A stretch of 64,000 nucleotides of DNA from Zavarzinella sp. (GTDB lineage: Bacteria > Planctomycetota > Planctomycetia > Gemmatales > Gemmataceae). This document shows positions 35,822 through 45,216 of this stretch, in pieces; position 1 is the first letter of the stretch; every line of letters begins with the position of its first letter. Position numbers and translations under genes: made by a program. The notes under the pieces are model-generated. The model searched no databases. It was not told the origin of the DNA and saw only the letters and a program-made list of their open reading frames with translations. The stretch spans positions 434,001 through 498,000 of the forward strand of contig JAWKTI010000002.1 in the NCBI GenBank assembly GCA_041399155.1, written 5' to 3'.

Positions 35822-37108
35822 TCAAGAAGGTTTCAATGAAATGAATAGCGCTGACCAAGCATTATTGAACAACTTGAAAGCTGAACCAGTTGAAGTGTTT
35901 GTAGGCACGCGATAACCGGCATTCTTCAACATATTCAGTTCTCTTAAATAAACACGATCAATTGCAATGCCGCCTGGCAATCTCCGGACAAGGGCTGGCG
36001 TTGAGGGTCTAGTAACGAGATAAAACGTCTTTCGCGAATCAATTCCGCCTAACATCCACGCATCATTTGCGCCAATGCTCCAGCCGTGTACGGTGTCATC
36101 TAGTAATCCTTCAAGATACCGTCTCCCATGAGGATGTCTGGCTGTGTGGGTAAGTACATCCGGGCTATTTCCGAGTACTCGTGGTAAACGTCCCCTTGAG
36201 CCCATTTGATAGACTTCCCAGAGGTATTGTTGAAATGCTAAATCATGATTTCTTAATAATTTAGTCTCGATCCGTGCTAATTCCTTAATTCCATTTTGAG
36301 TTTTGTACAAAAACCGGTCGAAATCACGATTGCCGTATCTTTTAATAAATTCGTCAACATTGGCGCAGGCCGCATTATGCACCCACGCGCTGAAGCCCCA
36401 ATCGTCGCAGCCCACGAAGTACGTGTGGTGGTCGGCGATTCTTAAATTATAGACGGTTTTCCATTCGCTGGTATCAAAGATTTCCTCAATCGAAATCCAT
36501 CGATCATCGTGCGACAGGAAGCGGTCGCCGGGGATCAAATCCTGTGCATCAATCCAGCCCTTATTCTCAACATAAAACGGATGTTCCCCGGTGGTATTAA
36601 TGACCTGGCCATGAACGTGAATTGAAAGAATCGGCGCCAGTCTGACAAATACTTCTTCGACAACCTTCGCTTCAATCGGTGCTGTTGAGTCGTATTCATC
36701 GCGAGATAGAACCAAATCGCCAATCTGGAAATCCTCGATATTACAGGACCCAACGGGAGTCAGCAACGGCGTCCCCGCCGCGAAGCATGCTTTACTGGTG
36801 TTGCGTTCGGCCCACTTCTTAAAATTTTCATATCTCTGTTCCGATGCGAACCGTTTGGCAACCGTGTGGATAAGGAAATCCCCTACCACTCGATCAACGA
36901 CTCGCTCAAAGCGTGACCTCGGCTCCTTCACATCCATTGGATGCGGGCCGTCAACGCCCTCTTTGGGCAGAGCGTCGTATGTCGGGAAATCACTTTTTCT
37001 ATGAGTGGGGTTGTGAGTTCCGAGTTCGACAGTCGGGATAGCCAAGGTCAGAATTCTTGCCAATTGTGAAGAATTATCTCTTGCATCCCACGTGGGCTGT
37101 GGTAACAT
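35822..37108 (-). CDS. Hint-domain polymorphic toxin with unrecognised C-terminal tip
   Basis: 428 residues from ATG 37108 (AAGTGG just before it). N-terminal ~105 residues without a recognised domain (contains TYDALPKEGVDGPHPMD). Hint domain about 107-248: Cys in KACFAAGTPLLTPVG, TTGEHPFYV, IADHHTYFVG and the closing GFSAWVHN, all expected residues present. The C-terminal tip of about 180 residues (NVDEFIKRYGNRDFDRFLY, EVYQMGSRGRLPRVLG, HPHGRRYLEGLLDDTVHGW, KTFYLVTRPSTPALVR) matches no toxin family that I know. The Hint would release the tip. No secretion signal or RHS repeats, so delivery is unclear. Immunity candidate follows. The oppositely oriented DUF1549 gene starts 44 bp away. Confidence 0.75.
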   Translation of the reverse strand: MLPQPTWDARDNSSQLARILTLAIPTVELGTHNPTHRKSDFPTYDALPKEGVDGPHPMDVKEPRSRFERVVDRVVGDFLIHTVAKRFASEQRYENFKKWAERNTSKACFAAGTPLLTPVGSCNIEDFQIGDLVLSRDEYDSTAPIEAKVVEEVFVRLAPILSIHVHGQVINTTGEHPFYVENKGWIDAQDLIPGDRFLSHDDRWISIEEIFDTSEWKTVYNLRIADHHTYFVGCDDWGFSAWVHNAACANVDEFIKRYGNRDFDRFLYKTQNGIKELARIETKLLRNHDLAFQQYLWEVYQMGSRGRLPRVLGNSPDVLTHTARHPHGRRYLEGLLDDTVHGWSIGANDAWMLGGIDSRKTFYLVTRPSTPALVRRLPGGIAIDRVYLRELNMLKNAGYRVPTNTSTGSAFKLFNNAWSALFISLKPS

Positions 37109-37152
37109 CCACTTAACCTACCCGATGATGTTCAAATTAATGTGTGATTAAA

Positions 37153-38757
37153 ATGTGTTTTCCCTCCCGAATGTTGGCCTGGCTGGTTACTGGAACTCTA
37201 TTTTGCACAGCGAATTTGGCGTTTGCAGGTGATTTAACCACATTAATTGATCGCGAAATTGCTGCTAAATTGACGAAAGAGAAGGTGTTTCCTGCACCAC
37301 CTGCGAGCGATGGGGAGTTTTTGCGTCGCACCTACCTCGACCTGGTGGGAACGATCCCCACGGCAACGGAAGCACGCGAATTTCTGCAATCCAAAGATGC
37401 CAATAAACGTAAGTCCTTAATTCAGAAGCTTTTAAACGATCCCGGCTATGCAATTCACCAATCAACGGTGTGGGATCAGGTGCTGTTTGGTCGAGACCCG
37501 CTGAACGAATATGCCACACGCACGCGGAGTGCGTTTCAGGAATGGTTACGGCAGCAATTTGAGAAAAATCGTCCCTACGATCAGATCGTGCGGGAGCTGA
37601 TCCTGGCCGAGCAGGATGGCAGCGAGATGTACCAGGTACAGTTCCGCAACAATCCGGAGGAAGCCACTGTCGCTGTCAGCCGAATTTTCCTGGGGATTCA
37701 GCTTCAATGTGCCCGCTGCCACGACCACCCGTATGAAAACTGGACTCAGAAGGACTTTTACGGCATGGCCGGCTTCTTTGTGCGTCTTGTGGTGCAGGAA
37801 AAGCCAGGCAGCGGCAAAGAAAAACGCTGGAAGATTGCCGAAAAAAGCAGTGGGGAAGTATTATTCACGGGGCCGGCAGCCGAACAGAAGCCCGGCCAGA
37901 AAGGGGTGCCGATCCCACCTAAGTTCATTACTGGTAAGCCTTTAGAAGAACCTGCCCTGCCAAAAGATTTTAAAGAACCCGATTATCGCAGTGCGAAAGA
38001 TTTGCCCAAGCCGTTTTTCTCCCGCAAGACGCAGTTGGCAAACTGGCTGGTGGATCACAATAACCCCTATTTTGCCCGTGCCTTAGCCAACAGAATCTGG
38101 GCTCAGTTCATGGGCCGTGGGTTGGTGCATCCGGTCGACGATCTCAGCGAAGATCATCCCCCCAGCCACCCGGTAATTCTGGATGCACTCAGCAAATGGC
38201 TGGTCGAGCATCACTTTGATCTGAAATCGATTATTCCGGAAATCATGTTGTCGGAAGCTTACCAGCGATCATCCGAAGGTGATAGCACTGTGGCGATGCC
38301 CCGGTGGTACGAACGTTCTGCGGTGCGTCCACTATCTGCGGAACAGCTCATCCGTGCTTTCCGGCAGGCCACCGAGTTTGATACACCAGGAAAACCGGAA
38401 AAACAGCTTCCTTCGGCGATGAAAGACTACATGATGCGCTATTTTGGCACCCCCACAGACGGTCAGGGGGAGTTTCAAGGTAGCCTGACGGAGCACCTCT
38501 TCCTGAATAATGGTGGCCACTTGCAGCAACTTTCCTCATCAGGTAGCACATTTGCGCGGGTGAAAAGTGCCAGTTTGGACAATGCCGCGAAAACCGAAGA
38601 ACTCTATTTGAGCATTTTAAGCCGTTTTCCAACGGAAAATGAGAAGAAACTCATTATTGAGTTTCTGGACAAGAACCAAAAAGTGAAAATCGACTCATTA
38701 ATCATCGACATCATGTGGGCACTGATGAATACGTCGGAATTTCGCTTTAACCACTAA
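37153..38757 (+). CDS. DUF1549/DUF1553 protein with CxxCH motif
   Basis: 534 residues; ATG 37153 begins MCFPSRMLAWLV (signal peptide to FAGDL); a GTG three codons upstream is the alternative. DUF1549 at about 25-230 includes FLRRTYLDLVGTIPTATEAR and the heme-type site CARCHDHPYENWTQ. DUF1553 at about 290-530 includes LVDHNNPYFARALANRIW, MGRGLVHPVDDLSEDHPPSH and SAEQLIRAF. First gene of a three-gene operon with a DUF1501 protein and a WD40 protein, a common planctomycete arrangement. The protein is shorter than the one at 28061 because it lacks the Ig-like region. Confidence 0.88.
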   Translation: MCFPSRMLAWLVTGTLFCTANLAFAGDLTTLIDREIAAKLTKEKVFPAPPASDGEFLRRTYLDLVGTIPTATEAREFLQSKDANKRKSLIQKLLNDPGYAIHQSTVWDQVLFGRDPLNEYATRTRSAFQEWLRQQFEKNRPYDQIVRELILAEQDGSEMYQVQFRNNPEEATVAVSRIFLGIQLQCARCHDHPYENWTQKDFYGMAGFFVRLVVQEKPGSGKEKRWKIAEKSSGEVLFTGPAAEQKPGQKGVPIPPKFITGKPLEEPALPKDFKEPDYRSAKDLPKPFFSRKTQLANWLVDHNNPYFARALANRIWAQFMGRGLVHPVDDLSEDHPPSHPVILDALSKWLVEHHFDLKSIIPEIMLSEAYQRSSEGDSTVAMPRWYERSAVRPLSAEQLIRAFRQATEFDTPGKPEKQLPSAMKDYMMRYFGTPTDGQGEFQGSLTEHLFLNNGGHLQQLSSSGSTFARVKSASLDNAAKTEELYLSILSRFPTENEKKLIIEFLDKNQKVKIDSLIIDIMWALMNTSEFRFNH

Positions 38758-38816
38758 TTGAACGCTATTAAGTACTTACAAACCAGAAACTTACGCAGAT
38801 AAATCAGGATTGTGTT

Positions 38817-40079
38817 ATGATCCCCAGCTTCTCCGATCACTTCAGTAGACGGGCATGGATGAAAGGTGTTCTCGCCACATCCGCCGGTGTTGCTGTTCCC
38901 AACTTTGGCAGGTTATTCCACTCGCAGTTGGTGGCGGCAGAAGCCAAAAAGCGTGGCAAGAAATGTATTCTGCTCTGGATGAATGGTGGTGCCAGCCAGA
39001 TCGACACATTTGATATGAAACCCGGTCGCCCCACGGCAGGCCCGTTTCGGCCCATTTCCACGAATGTGCCCGGGGTACAGATCTGCGAATATCTGCCCAA
39101 AATGGCAGCAATCACGAATAAACTTGGGATTATTCGTAGTATGAAAACGCAGTCGCCGGACCATCCCGACGGCATTTACCACATGCATACCTGCTACAAG
39201 CAATCGGAAAATGTGCCCCACCCGGAGTTGGGTGCGATGATTGCCAAGTATTGTGGCGACCCGAACAGCGATTTGCCCAGCTTTGTGCGGATGGGCCCCA
39301 CTGGGAATGCCGGGCCAGGCTACCTGGGGCCAGATTACACCCCCTTCAGCCTCGGTCGTGATGGGAAGCTGGGCACTTTTGCCCGCAACAATTCGCCTGA
39401 AGACACTCTTCAGCGCCGAACAGAATTGTTTCGGTCGCTGGAAAAGGAATTCGCACAAACCCACGCAGCAGAACCGTTTAACAGCCACCGGCTGGGCAAA
39501 GAAAAAGCCTGGCGGCTGATGCAGGCCAAAGACGCCTTCGAAGTTGATGGTGAGTGGGCAAAATACCGCGATCGTTATGGCGATTCCGACTTTGGCCGTG
39601 GCTGTTTTCTGGCCCGCAAGCTGATTGAACGTGGTGTGCCATTTGTGGAAATCGGTCAGGATAACTACGACAGTCATGCAGACAACTTTGTCTGCCACAA
39701 GGCGAATATGCAGGTACTGGACCCTGCGTGGTCCAGTCTGCTGCTGGATCTGGAAGAACGCGGCATGTTGCAGGATACGCTGGTGGTCTGGATGGGTGAG
39801 GTCGGACGCACCCCGAACATCAATAACCGGGCAGGTCGCGACCACTATATCCGAGCCTGGACGATCGTTCTGGCTGGTGGTGGGATCAAAGGGGCTGTCC
39901 ATGGCAGCACCGATGAAGACGGGAAGAATGTCAAGGATGATCCTGTTTCCGAAGGTGACCTGTTTGCCACCATCTACCATACGTTGGGGATTGACTACCG
40001 CGTGAAGCATTACGTGGGCGTGCGACCAATCTGGGCCACACCGGAAGGTGCCCAACCTGTGAAAACACTGATTGGCTGA
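38817..40079 (+). CDS. DUF1501 protein
   Basis: 420 residues. The N-terminus SRRAWMKGVLATSAGVAVPN is a twin-arginine-like signal. The body has the DUF1501 features: CILLWMNGGASQIDTFDMKPG, RSMKTQSPDHPDGIYHMHT, GPTGNAGPGYLGPDY, DNYDSHADNF, and VWMGEVGRTPNINNRAGRDHY near the C-terminus. The fold is related to alkaline phosphatase/sulfatase enzymes, with metal-binding Asp/His residues. The role is unknown, but it nearly always accompanies DUF1549/1553 proteins. It lies 59 bp after the upstream gene and 21 bp before the WD40 gene. Confidence 0.92.
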   Translation: MIPSFSDHFSRRAWMKGVLATSAGVAVPNFGRLFHSQLVAAEAKKRGKKCILLWMNGGASQIDTFDMKPGRPTAGPFRPISTNVPGVQICEYLPKMAAITNKLGIIRSMKTQSPDHPDGIYHMHTCYKQSENVPHPELGAMIAKYCGDPNSDLPSFVRMGPTGNAGPGYLGPDYTPFSLGRDGKLGTFARNNSPEDTLQRRTELFRSLEKEFAQTHAAEPFNSHRLGKEKAWRLMQAKDAFEVDGEWAKYRDRYGDSDFGRGCFLARKLIERGVPFVEIGQDNYDSHADNFVCHKANMQVLDPAWSSLLLDLEERGMLQDTLVVWMGEVGRTPNINNRAGRDHYIRAWTIVLAGGGIKGAVHGSTDEDGKNVKDDPVSEGDLFATIYHTLGIDYRVKHYVGVRPIWATPEGAQPVKTLIG

Positions 40080-40100
40080 TCCATTTACGAGGAAAAAGTC

Positions 40101-41195
40101 ATGGCAAACTGGAAATCAGCTCAATTAAAGTGGACCCTGACGTGGGATGCCGATTGGGTGACTGCGGTAGAGTTTTTGACGGATCAACACGTGGTAGCTG
40201 GCAATAATCTCGGTCAGATGATGAGTTGGGATTTCACCAATTCGGACAAAACGGGAAAAACAGCCCCGCCTCCAACCCGACTGTTGGTGGGGCATCAAAA
40301 TTCCGTTACTCGAATTCGCAAATTACCCGGTTCCAGTACGTTTTTCTCATCAAGTTTCGACCATTCGATACAAACCTGGTCTGCGGACAGCCCCACCAAT
40401 GGAAAGCAGCAGATTACGTTGAATGCCACTGCGATTGCCGATGCGGAAGCCCGCAAGCGAAACGGTGCCAAAGTTCCCCCACCGATCACGGCGGAAGTAT
40501 CGCTGCAGCAATCCGTGGGCAAAATGACTGGCCATACTGACTGGATTGCCGACTTCGCGATTTCTGCCGACGGGAAAAACATGCTCAGTGGCGATGATGG
40601 CAATCAGGTCATCTGGTGGGACCTTGCCACGCAGAAAGAACTGCACCGTTGGAAATTAAAAGGTTGGGCGTACGCGATCGCGATTTCGCCGGACAAAAAA
40701 ACGGCACTGATTTCCGAACGAATCCCACGGGTGTTTGATTCTGGCAGTCGCAATGCAGTGGGACTGTGGGAGATGTCCAGCGGCAAATTAATGAAAGATC
40801 TCTCACCAGATTTCAAAATGTACATTGCTTCGGCTGTTTTTTCTCCAGATGGCAAATCACTGTATCTCGGCCAGGGTGGGGAAGCCAACGGTAAATTATT
40901 CCGGCTGGAACTGGAAGGTGGCAAAAAACCGCAGGAACTCAGCCCCGCTCATCAGTATGGCGTTACCGATTTTGCATTGGATCCCACTGGCAAACTTTTT
41001 GCAAGTGCCGGCCGCGATACCGTGGTGCGGATTTGGGATGTTGCATCTGGGAAAATGCTGGCTGAACTTGGCAAGCCACGTGGGGGCCAATTCAAAGACT
41101 GGATTCACGCAGTCTCTTTTTCGCCCAACGGGCAGATGCTTGCTGCAGCCGATATGGCAGGTGCGGTGCAAATCTGGGAAGCTGGCAAAAATTAA
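40101..41195 (+). CDS. WD40 repeat protein
   Basis: 364 residues starting at ATG 40101 after GAGGAAAA. Seven-bladed propeller pattern: WDADWVTAVEFL, GHQNSVTRIRKLPG, GHTDWIADFAISADGKNML with GDDGNQVIWWDLA, WAYAIAISPDKKTALIS, MYIASAVFSPDGKSLYLG, YGVTDFALDPTGKLFASAGRD and WIHAVSFSPNGQMLAAADMAG. No signal peptide, so likely cytoplasmic. Last gene of the DUF1549/DUF1501 operon; usually taken as a scaffold for the exported pair, but the compartment differs, so its real partner is uncertain. Confidence 0.9.
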   Translation: MANWKSAQLKWTLTWDADWVTAVEFLTDQHVVAGNNLGQMMSWDFTNSDKTGKTAPPPTRLLVGHQNSVTRIRKLPGSSTFFSSSFDHSIQTWSADSPTNGKQQITLNATAIADAEARKRNGAKVPPPITAEVSLQQSVGKMTGHTDWIADFAISADGKNMLSGDDGNQVIWWDLATQKELHRWKLKGWAYAIAISPDKKTALISERIPRVFDSGSRNAVGLWEMSSGKLMKDLSPDFKMYIASAVFSPDGKSLYLGQGGEANGKLFRLELEGGKKPQELSPAHQYGVTDFALDPTGKLFASAGRDTVVRIWDVASGKMLAELGKPRGGQFKDWIHAVSFSPNGQMLAAADMAGAVQIWEAGKN

Positions 41196-41363
41196 AGTTC
41201 ACTAACTAATTAATTTTTGTGTGGCATTTCTCATTAAACTATTATCACAATTCGCTTAACTTCAGAATTCGTATCGATTTTACCACCTGTTGTGGCAGAA
41301 AATTGGTCTGTTAACCCATCCATTGCTATTCTTCTATTAACGATCTGTTAAGCTGGGCTTATT

Positions 41364-41380
41364 GGTTAATTTAATTAACC
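41364..41380. promoter_or_regulatory. GGTTAAT-TTA-ATTAACC inverted repeat before the sortilin-like gene
   Basis: Perfect 7-bp arms with a 3-bp centre, 44 bp upstream of the ATG at 41425. It is placed where an operator could act, but no regulator is known; it may also arise by chance in AT-rich DNA. Confidence 0.3.
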
Positions 41381-41424
41381 TGGCGAATCTTTTCCGTATT
41401 TCCAATGACGAACGGTTACAAAAG

Positions 41425-44400
41425 ATGAACAACCTGTATCCTCGATTGCTATTTTCATTTAAATTTCTTTTCTGTGCCACATTTGTATTATTTTGTCTTA
41501 CCTCACCTCTGGTGAGTCGCTCTCAAGAAAAAGAGCAGGACAAAAGCAAGCAAATTGAAGACCTGGAGAAGCAACTCGCTGAACTTCAGGACCGGCTGAA
41601 CAAATTAAAAGCGCCACCTGCACCTAAAAAGTTAAGTGCAGAAGAGCAAATTCTGCCCACTTCGTGGGTGGATCAATTCCACTGGCGGTGCGTCGGACCT
41701 GCAACAATGGGTGGCAGAGTTACTGGACTAGCAGTGTATCCTGCTGATCCCACTGTCTACTACGTTGCCACAGCAACGGGTGGGGTATTGAAAACCACCA
41801 ATAACGGAATTAAGTTCGAGCATCTTTTCCAGCACGAAAATACAGTTTCGATTGGTGCAATCGCAGTCGCACCCAGCAACAAAGACATCGTCTGGGTGGG
41901 AACGGGTGAAGCAAACCCCCGCAACTCGGTTTCGTGGGGCGATGGTGTTTACAAATCCACAGATGGTGGCAAAACCTGGGCAAATATGGGCCTGCGACAG
42001 TCGTTCCAGATTGGTTCAATTGTGGTGCACCCCAAGAATCCCGATATCGTCTACGTGGGGGCATTAGGTCGCCTGTACGGACCCAGTGATGAACGTGGCT
42101 TGTACAAAACCGAAGACGGTGGCAAAACCTGGAAAAAAGTACATTTTGTCAACAATCAGACAGGTGTAATCCAGGTGGCCATGAACCCCAAAGATCCAGA
42201 AAATCTCATCTTTGCCACCTGGGAACGCCAACGCGATGCGTTTGACAGTTTCATGGGCAATGCAAAAAGCCCACCCGGAACAGATGATTACGCTCCCACG
42301 CTTTCTTATGGGCCTGGTTCGGGCATCTACCGCACGAAAGACGGTGGAAAAACTGTGGAAAAATTGTCGAAAGGTTTACCCACGGTGAAGTTAGGTCGGG
42401 TCGGTTTTGACTGGTCTCAGCAAACTGCCAACACCATTTTTGCCATCATCGATACTGAAAAAGCGGGTGCAGGTAAAGTATCCCCCAGCCCATACATGGG
42501 TTTAAGTTCCGAAACTGCCCAGGGTGGTGGTGTGCGTATCACAGCAGTCACAGAAGGTGGGCCGGCTGAAAAAGCGGGTTTCAAAGAAGGCGACATTATT
42601 AAGTCCTTTGATGATAAGAACTTGCGCACTTACAATGCGATGATCGAAGCATTGCAGGATTACGCACCTAAGGACAAGATTAAAGTTGCAATTATCCGTG
42701 GGAAAACGGAAATGGTGCTGAATCTGGAATTCGGCACCCGCACGCAGGTGCAAGGGCGACCCAGCATCGGCATTCAAGTGGATGAAGGGAAAGATGGCAC
42801 GCTGCTGACAGAAGTTCTTGCGAACAGCCCCGCCGAACGAGGTGGTCTGAAAGTCGATGACCTTGTCATTGAAGTCGACGGCAAACCCACAAAAGACCGC
42901 CGTGCCTTCTTTGAAGCGATTCAAAATAAGGCTTTGGGTGACAAGCTGAAGGTAACCTACATTCGTGGGAAAGATAAAAAAACTGTTGAATTGACTCTGG
43001 ATATGACTGCCGCCCAGATCAGTGGTCGTCCATATCTGGATCAATTAGGTGGTAACCGTGCCAACGTTCAGAAACGACAGGGTGCGGAAGGTTTCGAAAC
43101 AGGTGGTGTGTACAAATCAACCGATGGCGGCACCAGCTGGACCCGAATTAACAGTATCAACCCACGTCCGTTCTATTTTTCTACCATCCGTGTTGATCCC
43201 AAAGACGACAAAACCATTTACGTGCTGGGCGTGAACCTTTCCCGCAGCACCGACGGTGGGGCGACCTTCACTGCAGAAAAACTGAACGATGGAGTGCACT
43301 CCGACCAGCACGACCTGTGGATCAATCCTGCCAATTCCCGCCATTTGCTGTTGGGAACCGACGGTGGGTTTTACACATCGTACGATCAGGGTGCTAACTG
43401 GGATCACATGAACCACGCAGCCGCGCTGGGCCAGTTTTACCACGTTGCAGTTGATAACCAGACCCCTTACCGAATCTATGGTGGGTTACAGGACAACGGT
43501 AGCTGGGGTGGGCCTTCGCGTTCCTCCAGCGGACCTGGCCCGATTAATGATGATTGGTTATTTGTCAACGGCGGCGACGGTTTCGTCTGCCGTGTCGATC
43601 CACTGGATCACAATATTGTTTACGCGGAAAGCCAGAACGGAAACATGATGCGTCGCGATATGCGTACTGGCCGCACCGTGGCTATTCGCCCACAAGCGAT
43701 TCCTGGCAGTGGCGGGTACCGATTTAACTGGAACACTCCTTTCATTATTTCTTCACACAACCCAACCACGTTCTACGCGGCGGGGAACTACGTGTTTAAA
43801 TCGCTGAAACGTGGGCAGGATCTGGTGCGTATCTCGCCAGAAATCACTCTCACGAAACGTGGCTCCGGCACCGCACTGTCCGAATCACCACGCGATCCGA
43901 ACACGATCTGGGCTGGAACTGATGATGGTGGTGTCTGGTTGACCCGCGATGGCGGCACCAATTGGACTAATCTCAGCGAAAAGTTCAAATCAGCAGGACT
44001 GCCTGGAAATTACTGGGTCAGCACCATTGAAGCAAGCCGTTGGTCAACCGGTAGGGCTTACGTGGTGTTTGACGGCCACCGATCCAACGATGAAAAGCCG
44101 TATGTCTATGTTACAGAAGACTTTGGGGCAACCTGGAAGCCGATTAACAGTAACCTGCCGGAAGGTTCTACCCGTGTACTTCGTGAAGATATTGCCAACC
44201 CGGATTTACTCTACCTGGGAACTGAATTTGCAGTATTCGCCTCCATCAATCGTGGGGGTGCCTGGTCTAAAATCAATGGTTCGAAAGGCCTGCCAACGGT
44301 TGCGGTCCACGAATTTGCCCAGCCAACGACAGCAAATGAACTGGTGGTTGCAACACACGGTCGTTCTATCTGGATTCTCGATGTGACCGCTTTGCGGCAG

Positions 44401-44976
44401 ATGACACCGTCTACATTAAGCGGTACAACCGCATTAATGATTCCCAGCCCCGCGGTACGCTGGGTTCGTTCTTTCAACAATGCACCATTCAGCTCATCCC
44501 AACGTAAGTATTATGGTGAAAACGAAAAACCTGGTGCCCACATCGATTACGTGCTAGGTTCAAAGGCTGCGAAAGTGGACATCATTATTGAAGATGCCAC
44601 TGGTAAAAAGGTGCGGGAATTCTCTGGTAAAACGGAAGCAGGTTATCATCGTGTTACCTGGGATTATTCACGATTTACCGACCGTACCAATCAACGCCCC
44701 GCCCGCAAAGGCCCACCAGTGCGTCCGAAAGGACCTACGAACGATCCCATGTCTCTGAATCCATTGGCACGTGATGCGTCTCCAAGTGCTTCTCTTGTAG
44801 GAACTTACCGCGTAGTGCTGAAGGTGGACGATCAGGAGCCAATCATTCAGCCCCTGGTGGTCAGTGCGGATCCCACGGTTCCCAAAGAAGCTGCCACTGC
44901 TGTGGATGAAGCTGGTTTATTACGCGAAGCCATGAAAAAGTATGAACGTGGCCCACTTGGCCGAATTGAAGATTAA
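41425..44976 (+). CDS. sortilin/VPS10-like propeller protein with two internal PDZ domains
   Basis: 1183 residues from ATG 41425 with a signal peptide (FKFLFCATFVLFCLTSPLV); the frame's TTG further upstream does not suit. A short coiled coil (about 35-65) is followed by BNR/sortilin blades (GVYKSTDGGKTWANMG, GLYKTEDGGKTWKKV, GIYRTKDGGKTV). At about 350-540 two PDZ-like domains are inserted (AVTEGGPAEKAGFKEGDII and VLANSPAERGGLKVDDLVIEVDG). Blades resume (GVYKSTDGGTSWTRIN, VFASINRGGAWSKI), and a C-terminal beta domain follows. Such exported proteins resemble glycosyl hydrolase-like VPS10 proteins of planctomycetes; enzymatic activity is not shown. PDZ within the propeller suggests binding of protein C-termini. 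Confidence 0.85.
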   Translation: MNNLYPRLLFSFKFLFCATFVLFCLTSPLVSRSQEKEQDKSKQIEDLEKQLAELQDRLNKLKAPPAPKKLSAEEQILPTSWVDQFHWRCVGPATMGGRVTGLAVYPADPTVYYVATATGGVLKTTNNGIKFEHLFQHENTVSIGAIAVAPSNKDIVWVGTGEANPRNSVSWGDGVYKSTDGGKTWANMGLRQSFQIGSIVVHPKNPDIVYVGALGRLYGPSDERGLYKTEDGGKTWKKVHFVNNQTGVIQVAMNPKDPENLIFATWERQRDAFDSFMGNAKSPPGTDDYAPTLSYGPGSGIYRTKDGGKTVEKLSKGLPTVKLGRVGFDWSQQTANTIFAIIDTEKAGAGKVSPSPYMGLSSETAQGGGVRITAVTEGGPAEKAGFKEGDIIKSFDDKNLRTYNAMIEALQDYAPKDKIKVAIIRGKTEMVLNLEFGTRTQVQGRPSIGIQVDEGKDGTLLTEVLANSPAERGGLKVDDLVIEVDGKPTKDRRAFFEAIQNKALGDKLKVTYIRGKDKKTVELTLDMTAAQISGRPYLDQLGGNRANVQKRQGAEGFETGGVYKSTDGGTSWTRINSINPRPFYFSTIRVDPKDDKTIYVLGVNLSRSTDGGATFTAEKLNDGVHSDQHDLWINPANSRHLLLGTDGGFYTSYDQGANWDHMNHAAALGQFYHVAVDNQTPYRIYGGLQDNGSWGGPSRSSSGPGPINDDWLFVNGGDGFVCRVDPLDHNIVYAESQNGNMMRRDMRTGRTVAIRPQAIPGSGGYRFNWNTPFIISSHNPTTFYAAGNYVFKSLKRGQDLVRISPEITLTKRGSGTALSESPRDPNTIWAGTDDGGVWLTRDGGTNWTNLSEKFKSAGLPGNYWVSTIEASRWSTGRAYVVFDGHRSNDEKPYVYVTEDFGATWKPINSNLPEGSTRVLREDIANPDLLYLGTEFAVFASINRGGAWSKINGSKGLPTVAVHEFAQPTTANELVVATHGRSIWILDVTALRQMTPSTLSGTTALMIPSPAVRWVRSFNNAPFSSSQRKYYGENEKPGAHIDYVLGSKAAKVDIIIEDATGKKVREFSGKTEAGYHRVTWDYSRFTDRTNQRPARKGPPVRPKGPTNDPMSLNPLARDASPSASLVGTYRVVLKVDDQEPIIQPLVVSADPTVPKEAATAVDEAGLLREAMKKYERGPLGRIED

Positions 44977-45216
44977 AGATTAGCGAAATTTTCTCATTTT
45001 TCTTCGATTTTTGTCATTCTGTTCACTTTCTGAAAGAAATTTCCCAATAATTTCAAATTTTCGCAAACTATTTTAGTGGAACTACGTTTATAGTATACAT
45101 ATGATCTATTTCTATGGGAATGGAGCATCTTTTTATAGTCCTTGTTGTTACTTCACCACCAATACAATGTTGAATTGGCGGTTGGAGTATCACCTAAACA
45201 GAGAACGGAAACGAAT

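Noticed and set aside
38913..40055. 380-codon minus-strand frame
   Set aside because: Lies within the DUF1501 gene on the opposite strand; His/Gln/Phe-rich translation without domain features.
42502..43044. 180-codon minus-strand frame
   Set aside because: Antisense of the PDZ region of the sortilin-like gene.
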